A stretch of DNA of 64,000 nt from Agaricus subrufescens (lineage: Eukaryota > Basidiomycota > Agaricomycetes > Agaricales > Agaricaceae): assembly GCA_029945375.1 (NCBI GenBank), contig CM057062.1, positions 2,681,564 through 2,745,563 on the forward strand, given 5' to 3'. A model generated the notes under the pieces. That model was not told the origin of the DNA and searched no databases. It was given only the letters and a program-made list of their open reading frames with translations. Of the stretch, positions 11,563 through 21,201 are shown one piece after another. Made by a program: the position numbers and the translations under genes. The stretch's first letter is position 1. Each line of letters starts with the position of its first letter.

Positions 11563-12525
11563 CTATAATGTCTCATATCGTGATGCGGAAAATTTTTGCC
11601 ACAAAGAAAGCAAGAATAAGCCGACGACTTCGAAAACGCTCTTGGTTCCCTCTCTCTCTTCTTCTTCTTCTCGCCTTCCCCCTTCCCCCTCTGGTCTGTG
11701 GATGTGGTGCGTGTAACCATTATACTCTTTCCAATACTCCAGAATACGGTTGGTAACCCGGTCGAACCACTGGCCAGAGTCTACTACCCATGTACTTCCC
11801 GGACAGGACTCCTCAATCAAGGTGCGAACGGTATGCTTCGATTCTTCGTACTCTACCTCAAACATATTTCTCTTTCCTTTGGTCGTAGTGATACAGGCGT
11901 GACCTTGGAAATGCATCCCTCGGCTTGAAAATTCCGTTGCGCTTGCATCCCACCAGTCCTCCATACGCTCTTCGTTCTCTAATCCAGTTATTACTACGAT
12001 AACAGGGACCTCACCCTGGCATATAATCTCCGTAAAAAGATCATGGTTCACTTTGATAATATCGCGGTATCTGGAGCCGCGAATGCAGTACACAAGGAGG
12101 CTAATACCGTCTTTCAGGTTGTTAATGAGGTTCCGAAGATGATACAGAGCTTGATCCGCCGGTACAGAACCAGCATCACCTTCATTAAGGCCCGCAGTGT
12201 CCCACAATGTGTAGAGCTTTCCGTTGATATGTACGGCGAATGGGGCACTTTCGAAAGTACAGCCTACGGCAAGATTGCTAACCGTCGCGGCTTCTTCACT
12301 GGAGAGCATATTGATGAGGCTACTCTTTCCAGTGCCTGTCTCTCCGAAGATGACGATATTTGGAGACCCTTCGAGTCGGGCTTCACGAAAGAAGGGCGGC
12401 CTCTGCAGGTGGGAGTTATGAATTGTTTCTGGACCGTGTCAACATCAGCTTCAAATGGACTGCACTGTGTAAGTAAACCTAACCTCGTAGTTCGTTTGTC
12501 CTTTGGTGGCAAGATTGCGCCACAT
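11563..12525 (-). CDS. Small P-loop GTPase, type I (AIG1/TRAFAC-like), copy 1
   Basis: Two exons, 12484-12525 and 11563-12402, join in phase 0 to give 293 residues; the short first exon (MWRNLATKGQTNYE) is weakly supported because its donor is GTTAGG. The G domain has G1 GETGTGKSSLINML, G2 Thr in GCTFES, G3 LWDTAGLNEGDAGS, a G4 position reading ITGLENEERMEDWW (TGLE instead of N/TKxD), and G5-like ACITTTKGK. After a charged Glu/Arg-rich run the protein ends in a hydrophobic segment, SVFEVVGLFLLSLWQKF, a possible membrane anchor. It is a close paralog of the gene at 49986-51487 and stands head-to-head with the type II gene at 14759. It converges with the TPR-CHAT gene. Function is not known; GIMAP/AIG1-like proteins act on membranes in immunity in animals and plants. 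Confidence 0.82.
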
Positions 12526-13345
12526 TGGAGGTAGCCTGGTGCTGTGCCAGATCCCCATGTTGTTGGCCATGAGTATTCTTCCGTACTAGAAGTCCACACC
12601 ATATTGACATAAGCTGGATAAAGGTCTCAGATAATGACACTGACCGCTACTACTTTGACTAGTATGATCGTTAAGAGGTGATGGGGTAGGATGGGTCATT
12701 TTTTTGGAGTATTACAACTACACGTTCTTTGTCTTTAAAACCCAACCCCACCTCCCGACAGCCGACAAAAAGCGAATGTTAACGTTTCCTTTCTTGGGTT
12801 CTTCGATTATGAAAACTCCCCCCTGCCCCATGCCCACAGAAGCTTCGGGCCACTCCACATGGTTTCACCGAAGAAGCCAGATTGACATACTGCGGCAGAT
12901 GCTGACATACGACAGATGTATTAGAAGCTTCCAGCATATGGAATATTCTAAAGTCGCTGGAATACATTATGAAAGAAGTGAATTATCATTACCTGATATT
13001 CTAGTATATTCGTTTGGACTGCGTAAGTGCTTCTAAGAACTCGGCAGCACTACGAAGAGGGTGCGTGTTCTGCGGATGGCAGTGAAACAAGGGTGAAAAC
13101 ATTGAGCCATTCCACTTTCGAAGTTATGTTACTTAAAATGTAGAACTCAGGGGATTCTATTCGAAAGTTCCTCAACACACGCGCACTGCGCAGATTTGCC
13201 CAGCTCTTCAACCTTCTCACGGGTTCAAGTTGTTGCGATTTCTATCATCACGCTAAGAATCACGCTGACCATCAGCTGACCATCACGCTAGGAAAATGCT
13301 GATGATGACATCAATGCGATGACGTACTGATAATCTCCTGATAAT
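12526..13345. other. Upstream region of GTPase type I copy 1
   Basis: Promoter-side flank. I see no gene: the frame at 12704-13036 has no family resemblance. Around 13246-13295 short imperfect repeats of ATCACGCT and ACCATCAGCTG occur next to the transposon insertion point. Confidence 0.35.
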
Positions 13346-13348
13346 ACT

Positions 13349-14219
13349 GGACGACTCTCCGTAACTCTAGATAATAAATTTCTATAAATTTATAGATTCT
13401 AAACTACATGCCGGAGATGCCGATGGATATATCAAGTAACTGTGCCAGCGGATCTTAAAAATCTAGAAAACTGCAGACTTGAAGGCCTTTCTAAACTTTC
13501 TTACGGTATGTCATAATTTCACACACTCAACCAATACATTTTCGGATCAACACCTAGAAAGGACTCAGGGTCTGATTACCAATTGATCATCATCCGTGTG
13601 TTTTTGATAGTCCCCTGCGTACACTGATGTTTTGCACTGGCTACATACGTCTCATTTATGATGATTAGGACTGGTTCCATAACCGCTCAAAGGCAGTTTC
13701 AAGAATTAATTGAAATGTTTGAAAATTGAGGCCCATGGTCATGATAAAGGCGCATTCATTGCGCTGGTTATACGTGATGAGCCATGGTGTCAGATACCAG
13801 GGGTTGGGTGAGAGATCCGCTCGGATGAGGTGCTGGCAGGTGCGAGCCCGACGCTCGTTTTGGATAGCACATGTTTCTTGATCGATGAATACAACTATTC
13901 CTGCAACTGTTAGCACCAAATCATCTTCTTTGTTCTCCAAGGCTAGTAGTTAATGAAAATAAGTGTCTTGGATTTGTTGAGTCGCAAAAAGTTCATTCAG
14001 ATCGTCGTGATCAAGGTTGTCCATTGCGGTGACACGCTTATCAATCCACACACGGATCAAGCCCTTGTACGGCAATGGCTATGTTTATATCTATTATCTA
14101 GTCCACATACATGCGTTACGGTTCAATAAATTTCTGCATAGATTGCGGAGTTTGAAAAATATAATCTAGAAACATTTAGAACCTATAAATCTATAGTTTA
14201 GAGTTACGGAGAGTCACCC
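13349..14219. mobile_element. Non-autonomous DNA transposon, PIF/Harbinger-like, 871 bp
   Basis: Terminal inverted repeats are directly visible: the left end begins GGACGACTCTCCGTAACTCT and the right end, read on the minus strand, begins GGGTGACTCTCCGTAACTCT; 19 of the first 21 bases agree, and similarity continues imperfectly through an AT-rich CTATA[A/G]ATTTATAG block. A 3-bp direct repeat ACT flanks it (13346-13348 and 14220-14222), fitting a target-site duplication. It encloses the N-terminal remnant of a transposase on the minus strand (13665-14024). The element sits in the region between two divergent GTPase genes. Confidence 0.7.
13665..14024 (-). pseudogene. Transposase remnant (DDE, PIF/Harbinger-like), N-terminal part
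   Basis: Reading from ATG at 14024: MDNLDHDDLNELFATQQIQD, then an in-frame TAA, then LALENKEDDLVL and later NECAFIMTMGLNFQTF followed by QLILETAFERLWNQS. The motif (D/E)xAFIxTMGxxxxTFxxxLxxxFxxLW is the N-terminal hallmark of a transposase family common in Agaricomycetes. The catalytic DDE part is absent and the frame has a stop, so this is a dead fragment inside a TIR-bounded element. Family assignment is from remembered consensus; a protein search would settle it. Confidence 0.6.
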
Positions 14220-14222
14220 ACT

Positions 14223-14758
14223 GTGCAATATTCTCGGCGAAATTATTTTCTTATTACAAGAGTTATCACAATATACATTCTCCTTTCCAAACCCCTCATT
14301 ATGCCTCTGCGACAACCACAGATTCTGGAGGATACCACCATTATTACTGAGGGGACAATCAGGGGACAATACAAATCCAAACTCGGTTTGCCGGTTTCCG
14401 AGTTGATGTGATGTTGATGTGACCTGGCTGTTACCTCAAGTGACCAGGACTGCAACAACCCCGTGAGAAGGTCCGAGTTTTGATGGACCATGTTGGGAGG
14501 GTTGAATTGCTCGGCTGCCAGCCCCCTATAGTACCAGTGACACATGCAGAAGATTCTGGTACACACAACTTACGGCACTGTTACGAGTCTCAAGTTGTCG
14601 ACTGGAATAGAAGGCTACAAAACGGGAAACGGCTATCACGTCACAGATCTGGCCATGCTCAACCGCCCTTTATCCGCGTATAACACTCGCGATTGGACGG
14701 TATTTAACCAATTTACGATAATAAACACCTGCTAGAATACCTCACCATATCTTCTCTC
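14223..14758 (+). promoter_or_regulatory. Upstream region of GTPase type II copy 1
   Basis: Carries a TATA-like GGTATTTAACC near 14699-14709, about 55 bp before the ATG at 14759. No gene is supported in the stretch. Confidence 0.4.
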
Positions 14759-15556
14759 ATGGTTACTAAGAACGTCATCCTTTTCGGCGAAAGTGGAAGC
14801 GGAAAGAGTAGCATCGTCAACATGCTCTCTGACGATGAACGTATCGCCGCCACCTCAAGTGGAGCCAGAGGGTGTACGTTCGAGAGTCGTCCCTTTGACG
14901 TGAATGTTTACGGAGCGCCCATTACACTTTGGGATACCGCCGGCCTCGATGAGGGTGACGCAGGCCGCGTTCCCAAAACGGATGCGATTGTTCAACTCTA
15001 CAAGCTGGTTCGATATCTTTCAGCCGGTGTCAGTCTTCTTGTGTTCGTTATGCGCGCGCCTCGTATCAAGACATCCGTTCCTCAAAATTGGAAGTTATTT
15101 CATGAGGTGATCTGCCAGCTCGAGGTGCCTATTGTGATTGCTATCACTGGACTGGAAGATCTCGACGATATGGATCAGTGGTGGCGCGACAACAAGGGAG
15201 TATTCCAGAGTTATGGACTGAAACCGGCTGGATCGGCGTGCATTACGGCCACTCGAGGAAGGAAGCGGGGAGAAGGACACATGTTTGATACCGAATATGA
15301 GGAATCTAGGGAGAAGGTTCGGAATCTTATTAGTTCATCCTACTTGGAGACCCCATGGGAGGTCACTCCGGCAGAGTGGTTCAAAACTATTGTCAAGGAG
15401 ATTGTTGAAACGGAGAGCAGTTGTTTTGGATCAAAGGAAATAAGACGTAAAGAGGTTGAGACGGTCATCGGGGGAGCCACGCTGCAACTCACCAGCGTTT
15501 GCGGGATGTCAAAAAGTGACGCAGAAGAACTAGCGAAAAGGCTACAAGGGGCGTAA
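14759..15556 (+). CDS. Small P-loop GTPase, type II (AIG1/TRAFAC-like), copy 1
   Basis: Intronless, 265 residues. G1 GESGSGKSSIVNML at residues 10-23; G2 Thr in GCTFES; G3 DTAGLDEGDAG from residue 59; the G4 position is ITGLEDLDDMDQWW (TGLE at about 130-133 replaces N/TKxD); G5-like ACITATRGRK. The C-terminal tail ends in a short helical module, LTSVCGMSKSDAEELAKRL, reminiscent of UBA-like three-helix folds, and lacks the hydrophobic end of type I. Its closest relative in the window is the gene at 48105-48905 (shared runs such as KSDAIVQLYKLVR and MRAPRIKTSVP). It is head-to-head with the type I GTPase at 11563-12525, with a DNA transposon between them. Confidence 0.88.
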   Translation: MVTKNVILFGESGSGKSSIVNMLSDDERIAATSSGARGCTFESRPFDVNVYGAPITLWDTAGLDEGDAGRVPKTDAIVQLYKLVRYLSAGVSLLVFVMRAPRIKTSVPQNWKLFHEVICQLEVPIVIAITGLEDLDDMDQWWRDNKGVFQSYGLKPAGSACITATRGRKRGEGHMFDTEYEESREKVRNLISSSYLETPWEVTPAEWFKTIVKEIVETESSCFGSKEIRRKEVETVIGGATLQLTSVCGMSKSDAEELAKRLQGA

Positions 15557-15980
15557 CTGGACCTACCTAACGCAGGATTGTTTTTTTCTGCTCAATTTTC
15601 TTCATTTTCTCCAATTTGATATCACTTTTTCACTCGTTCCCCTTTTCTTAGTATAGTATGACAGTTTTCTCCAGCTCGTTATGGTAAACTCTACTCATGA
15701 TACATGTATGTATAAATACGAGCTATGAACTAAGCCCGTCTTGTCGTCGACAGTCAATGAATGTTGGGTGAATTATCATCGTTGCTGTATTTATTAAAGT
15801 TAAGTAAGAAATAGATTGCGTATTGCAAAAGTACAATCAACCAATATCCGCTAGCGAATAATAACCGACCAAAGACATAGGGTAGCATAGTAGAACACCA
15901 CAAAAAAACGAAGCTGATAGCCTAGATGGTCAGAAATAGCCATATATCCTATAAAATCAAGATATATCAAGAAAGAGAAA
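15557..15980. other. 3' intergenic between GTPase type II and RNase H-like gene
   Basis: Convergent 3' ends, AT-rich; no gene or repeat recognised. Confidence 0.45.
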
Positions 15981-17317
15981 TCAAATCCGCGCTGCAGACA
16001 CAGGAAGATAATAGGGAGCTATGAAAGGTTGCAAATGATGTGGGATCACAATATGGTAAGGAAACCTCTGCCTTCCATCCTGCATAGAGAGTCGGGACGG
16101 TGCATCAGCCGGATTGTCTATTCCCCGGATCCATTCGACAAAAAGATCCAATTGATGTTTCTTGCAAAGAGAGTCTATACATCTGACAACTTGGCCAACA
16201 TGTAATTGTCGAGTATCACGAAAGCGTATAGCTTCTACCGCCCCAATGTTATCAGAGTACATCTCAATGCTCCGACCAGTATAACCCGCTTTAACCAGCA
16301 GATAAAGTCCTAGTTCAATGGCTACAGCTTCTGCCCACTGGATTTTTGCGCCCATAACCTCCCACCAACGAGCTTTCAATCTCCAGGATTGCCACTCGTT
16401 GCGGAAAAAAAAGCCTATCCCCTTTCTCGAGGCATCAACGTACACACACACAGACTCGTGAACAATGGGACGTGGAGATATAACAGGGCACCTCCATTCA
16501 GTGAGAAGCACTTTGTGCACGTCTGTACGCATACGGGCGGGGGTTCTGTGAGCCTGAGTGACTAGGTATTTGACGTGTGCCACTGCTTCAAATTGGCCCG
16601 AACTGGCTGCTTCATGCATTTTCCTTATGACTTCTTCAATAGGAGTCTCTCCACGGTCGGAATGTGTAATAAATTGAGATGAGGACGATGTCGACGCCCA
16701 TGGTCTGACGGGTTGAAAAGCGATGGCATCTTCTGGTTTTTCCTCTTCGGGTTCTACTATGTGCATAGCAAAACATCTTAGTGTTGCAACGGTTTCCAAC
16801 CCATCATCGCTGTCATATTGCTCGGGCAACCTTTCATCCGTCAAGTCGAACCGTATGCCATCAGGAGACTCTGAGGACCATGAATCAATTTCTGGATCAT
16901 AATAATCCTCCAGTTCATGGTGGGCATAGTCATTCCTCTCGTTGTCAGGGTCAAAATATCCAGGTGCACTAGAAAGGCTGCTGCAGTGGGGTTGGGTAGA
17001 TGAGAGGGGCTAGATGGAGTGTGCGAGTATAGGTCGACAAGATCGGTTTGAAGAGCCATGACAGTGTGGTGGAGGTCTTGTATCTCCTCCTTCAAAGCTT
17101 CGATGTCGCATTGTTGTCGAGATGTGCGTCGTCTAGAAGAGCTTTCTAAGTAAAGATCTCGGAGGTTGGTTTCACGTTCGCGGATGGTGCGCATATAGGA
17201 GGCGAGGTTTGCTTCCATGATAACACAAAGACTGCTCCCGTATATGCGGCAGTCATGATCATGAGCTCCCTCGGCCTCTGCATGATAGGCAGACCCAACG
17301 GCGGACAAGTTGTCCAT
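15981..17317 (-). CDS. Orphan RNase H-like protein with N-terminal coiled coil, copy A
   Basis: Exon 1 from ATG 17317 encodes MDNLSAVGSAYHAEAEGAHD and a predicted coiled coil (SRQQCDIEALKEEIQDLHHT). A frame change near 16970-17050 marks an intron whose exact sites I could not fix; the second exon runs from about 16985 to stop at 15981. Its C-terminal 190 residues hold a retroelement-type RNase H fold with the four acidic residues in place: CVYVDASRKGIGF (Asp), IQWAEAVAIELGL (Glu), EMYSDNIGAVEA (Asp) and GIDNPADAPSR (Asp). The end, RFPYHIVIPHHLQPF, is shared with copy B. No reverse transcriptase, integrase or long terminal repeat is visible beside it, so it may be a domesticated or stranded retroelement domain. 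Function unknown. Confidence 0.7.
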
Positions 17318-18169
17318 GATTGAGCAGACCGTCGAGGTCCAGGAATTTGAAAACAAAGAAAATCAATAAAACAAAACAAATTGGCGGATCGTTTATTTGA
17401 GTAACACTCAAGTCACAGTACGTATTTGGAATCGAAAGCGAATAGCAAGTTAGCCTTAGTCAAAGTTATTTACAAACAACCTTTCATAAACACAAGATAG
17501 GGGTTCGCATGGGAGACGTACGGGGGCTCGTCAAGCCTTTAAAACTATATGGCCATCTATCGGTTCTGAATTGTTAGCCTCATGATCGGTCAGGTGGGCC
17601 TTCTAGTGAGCATCTTATGTTTAGTAAATCTTGTCAATGCAAAACAAATAGAAAAATCAGTTGCAGTTGATACGCGTAGGCGGATGGCTCTATGATCCTG
17701 TATATTATTGTAGCACAATAAAACGTGCGAGAGGTCCAAGAATTCAAGCAACGAGAAGAGTAAATGGTAAAATATTGTATGGCATCTCGTATAGGCATAT
17801 ACAGATACGACAGACACTCACTCCCAACCTTAATGAGAGAAAAATGAAGCCTGTTGCTTCTTGTCGTAAGCACTGTTACTCTACCGGCCAGGGAAACCTG
17901 TCGAGGTTTCACCGACTTTTCGCCTCGCCTTGCATCTATTGTCACCCCACCTCATCAGCGCATCCCAAGACCAAGGGTAAGGCCCATACTTCGGTTTAGA
18001 TCGGATCCTCTGTCAATACCGTAACATTACGTCTCAACTTAAGTATAGTACCCATATCACGGATAACGATGAATTTTCTAATGGTCTTAAGAAACAAAAA
18101 AAATCCCGCGACGCGACGACAACTGCAAGTATGTACTCGTTAGCAAGATACCCTGGGACACTCTCCAAG
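17318..18169. other. Intergenic, between RNase H-like copy A and the decayed copy
   Basis: No gene is recognised. Several short frames overlap on both strands without family resemblance. The stretch separates copy A from the remnant at 18170-18286. Confidence 0.4.
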
Positions 18170-18286
18170 TCATGTAACAGGCAAACAGGGAAGTTCAAAC
18201 TTCCGTAAATGAGGTGGAATCATAACGTCACAGAGAAATTTTCATTATTTTCCAAATATGAGAGCCTTGCTTGTGCGTCTGCTGTG
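18170..18286 (-). pseudogene. Decayed C-terminal end of a third RNase H-like copy
   Basis: On the minus strand, ADAQARLSYLENNE followed, after a frameshift, by KFLCDVMIPPHLRKFELP aligns with copy B (NPADGPSRFLSLDKNK, RFPYDVTIPPHLQEFVLP) and copy A. Upstream of it the similarity is lost. The remnant lies between intact copies A and B in the same orientation, so the family has expanded here in tandem and partly decayed. Confidence 0.65.
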
Positions 18287-18808
18287 AATTGAGTTATACA
18301 ATCCGCCAATACAATTGAGTAACCCGTGCCCATTAGGAAGAGTAATGTTTCTTTTGACAAGTTAATGTCCCGTGTCGCGAACAGTAATCGATGAGGCGTA
18401 GATTAGAGCAGGCCAGTAAGCCTCGGAAGAGCTACCAGAAATACGAGGAGCCCGTTTCGGAACATAACAATCAAACGAGTAGGAACGAGAGAATTACACT
18501 GGCTCCCTCTAAGTTAAGCTCGTGGAATATGTTAGTCGGTAAATCCAGCGTTTGCTGTTACTAATTTAAAACTTATCGGAGGTCAAAGAGATAAATAGCT
18601 CGATGTTTCTTCTTTAACCACGATTGGGGTGGTAAAAATAGTCAAATAATAGATATGGGTATGCACAAGAAATGAGTTTGGATGATACACACTAACGGGA
18701 GATATGAGCAAGGAAACAGGGGCTACGTAGGACTTAGACTCTGAATAGCTGAGTGAGGATGGAGTTCCTCGATAAATCGTAGTTAAGACAAAACTACTAT
18801 GAGGCGAA
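18287..18808. other. Intergenic, downstream of RNase H-like copy B
   Basis: No gene recognised; likely copy B 3' flank plus unrecognisable remnants of the third copy. Confidence 0.35.
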
Positions 18809-20351
18809 TCACTCGGGGAAGTGATACGGAAGCACAAATTCTTGTAAATGAGGAGGAATTGTTACGTCATAAGGGAACCTTTTATTTTTATCCAATGATA
18901 AGAACCTCGATGGGCCGTCCGCAGGGTTTTCGGCTCCTGGAATCCACCTTATAGTACAGTCAAATCTATATGAGCAACATAGATTGTCGTACAGTTGGAC
19001 GATAGGCCCGATCCGGGCTCGATTAGTATCCCTCGTTGAAATTGCGTCTACAACTTGTTGGTTGTCGGAATGGAGTCGAATTTTCGTTTCCGCGTATCCA
19101 GCTCCCAGTAAGAGGCGAACCCCCATCTCTACTGCCACTGCCTCTGCCCATTGGATATCACCGCTTTTAGCGGCCATCCACCCTTCCTTTAACTTCCAGG
19201 CCTGCCAGCGACCCAGGAGATAAAACCCGATCCCAATTCCTGAAGCGTCCACATACACATTTATATCTTCAGATTCAGGGGGAACAGGGGCAATAGAAGG
19301 CGTAGTGAATGATACGGGTGGATAGATGACAGAGAGAGGGGGGCTCCTCCATTCAGTCATAAGTACCTTTTGTACTTCTGTGCGCTGCGAACGAGGAGTC
19401 TTGTGTGCTTTCGAAATTAAACCTTTAACCTCAGCCAAAATTTTTCCATTATTCGGTAGGTGGGCCAGTTTCATTTTCCTACGAACTTCATCTACAGCAG
19501 CAGCAGCAGGAATAACAGGAGGAGGGCCTGGTGATGGGGAAGATGGATGAGACTGTGGTAGATCACCGGTCGTTTGGACTGGTTGTGAAGGGGGTCGATT
19601 TATGGTTTCCCGTTCTACATCTGGGACTTCTTCAACAATGGGTGGGGAGAATGAGGGCAGACGACTCGAAGATTCTGCTCTGGGGCGATTAAGTGATACC
19701 TTCGTAACATCACCATCCTCCATATGACCATCATTTTCCACAGCAGTAACCTCTCCGTCAGATATACCATCTGACAACCCCTCATACTCACCACCGTCGT
19801 CCGTATCAGAAATAAAACCCTCTGGATCATATCCAACTTTGGAAAACGAGCCATTACTATTCACCAACGACACCTCACACCCCCCACACTTTAGCTCATA
19901 AAAGGGATCCGCAGGTGTAAGAAAAACATACCTCATTATACGCAACACGAAGCGCCAACAACTCATCTTTAAGTCGTAAAATTTCCTTTTCCACCTCTTG
20001 CACCTTGATCTCATAAACACCGACCTGTTCACGAGCAAGATTTCGTTCCAAGCGATAATTATTCAGTCGTTCCGTATCATGCTCCAACTGAGCCGCTCGA
20101 CCTTTCCGAAAACCGTCCAAAAATCGATTGCGATACTCCGTATCACGTTCCAAAACGGCTTGGGCATAAGAATCTATATCCCCCTCCTCAGATACATGCA
20201 ATATATAATTGCGACATATCCCACATCCACACGGATGCACAATCCCAAAGTCTGGATTATACCCCCACGGCTTGGTGGAAATACTAGTAACAAACCTATC
20301 GACGCCAGAAGAGACCCCAGAAAGCCCTTTAGCATCGACTGTGAAAGTCAT
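18809..20351 (-). CDS. Orphan RNase H-like protein with N-terminal coiled coil, copy B
   Basis: ATG at 20351 (MTFTVDAKGLSGVSSGVDRF) starts exon 1, with a CGCGIC cysteine cluster and a long coiled coil (EIKVQEVEKEILRLKDELLA). An intron beginning GTATGT after VAYNE (near 19935) leads into exon 2, probably resuming at LKCGGCEVSLVNS; that intron would be unusually short, so the site is tentative. Exon 2 has an acidic, Pro/Ser-rich linker, then the RNase H fold: NVYVDASGIGIGF, IQWAEAVAVEMGV, RLHSDNQQVVDA, GAENPADGPSR, ending RFPYDVTIPPHLQEF. All four acidic residues are kept. The conserved segment before the fold, KAHKTPRSQRTEVQKVLMTE, is also in copy A, so the two share more than the catalytic fold. 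Function unknown. Confidence 0.72.
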
Positions 20352-21201
20352 TGAGGGGATAGTATGAGGGAACGGAGTAAGCACCAGCAAAGCGAGTAAC
20401 AACAAAAGCAGGGAGGAAGAATCGCTAGTGGCTTCCCCCCGGTAACCTGGTACTATACCACAGATCAGCCCAAAGCAGTGAAACGTTTCTTTGGTGCCTT
20501 TTCAACTCAACTGGAACGCTGTCCACGCGTGCCCCAGATCGGTAACACACTACACGCATTTAAGATCGAGTTACTCAATTTCGTCCTTCGATCCCATTTG
20601 TCTGACCACAAATCGTCATCCGGCGTAGCCAGCCCATCATGGACAAAGCATTGTTCCCCAGCTATAGCCTTCAATCCGGAGTGTTACAGGCCATTCGTAG
20701 CCTAAATACCTCGGAGTTATCGCTATACACAAAGTTCCGCCCGTTCGTAAACACCTCATGCTGTAGGCATGGAAGCGAGAGAAATGCAGAACCCGAGGCA
20801 GCAGGTATGCCTCACCGTTCGAATCAGAAGTAATTACATAAACTTCGCAGTCTTCGCAAAGTACTGTGGGCGAGTGAATAGACAAGTAGCGGCATTAGTG
20901 CGATAAGATCAGATACTCATGCGGTCGGGACGTTTACAGCACAATGACTAGCCCGTGGTAGAACTTCCGTTATGCCCTTGTTAACATAACATTTACCCGG
21001 TCGACTGGAGCGGCCTCCCTTGAAAGTAAGGAGATCGTAGCCCAAAAAAAGACAAATACAAAAAAGTACATAAATTAACAGTAACAATAATCATAATTTT
21101 CTTCGAAACGAGGCAACAGACAGGCACAGATTTACACAAAATAAAAAAAAGAGACGAACAACCATCCCCTCCACTACCTACTTAAATAATATTGCGTACA
21201 C
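20352..21201. other. Intergenic, upstream of RNase H-like copy B and 3' of WDR48
   Basis: Should contain the copy B promoter and the WDR48 3' untranslated region. Short frames on both strands have no recognisable products. Confidence 0.4.

Noticed and set aside
12704..13036. 110-residue plus-strand frame upstream of GTPase type I copy 1
   Set aside because: No recognisable motif, no splice support and position in a promoter-side flank; likely chance.
13241..13300. Short repeats of ATCACGCT considered as a CRISPR-like or satellite array
   Set aside because: Units are irregular, few and imperfect; more likely local slippage beside the transposon. CRISPR arrays are not expected in a fungus.
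14243..14566. 107-residue minus-strand frame between the transposon and GTPase type II copy 1
   Set aside because: Overlaps the divergent promoter region, composition unlike neighbours, no homology recognised.
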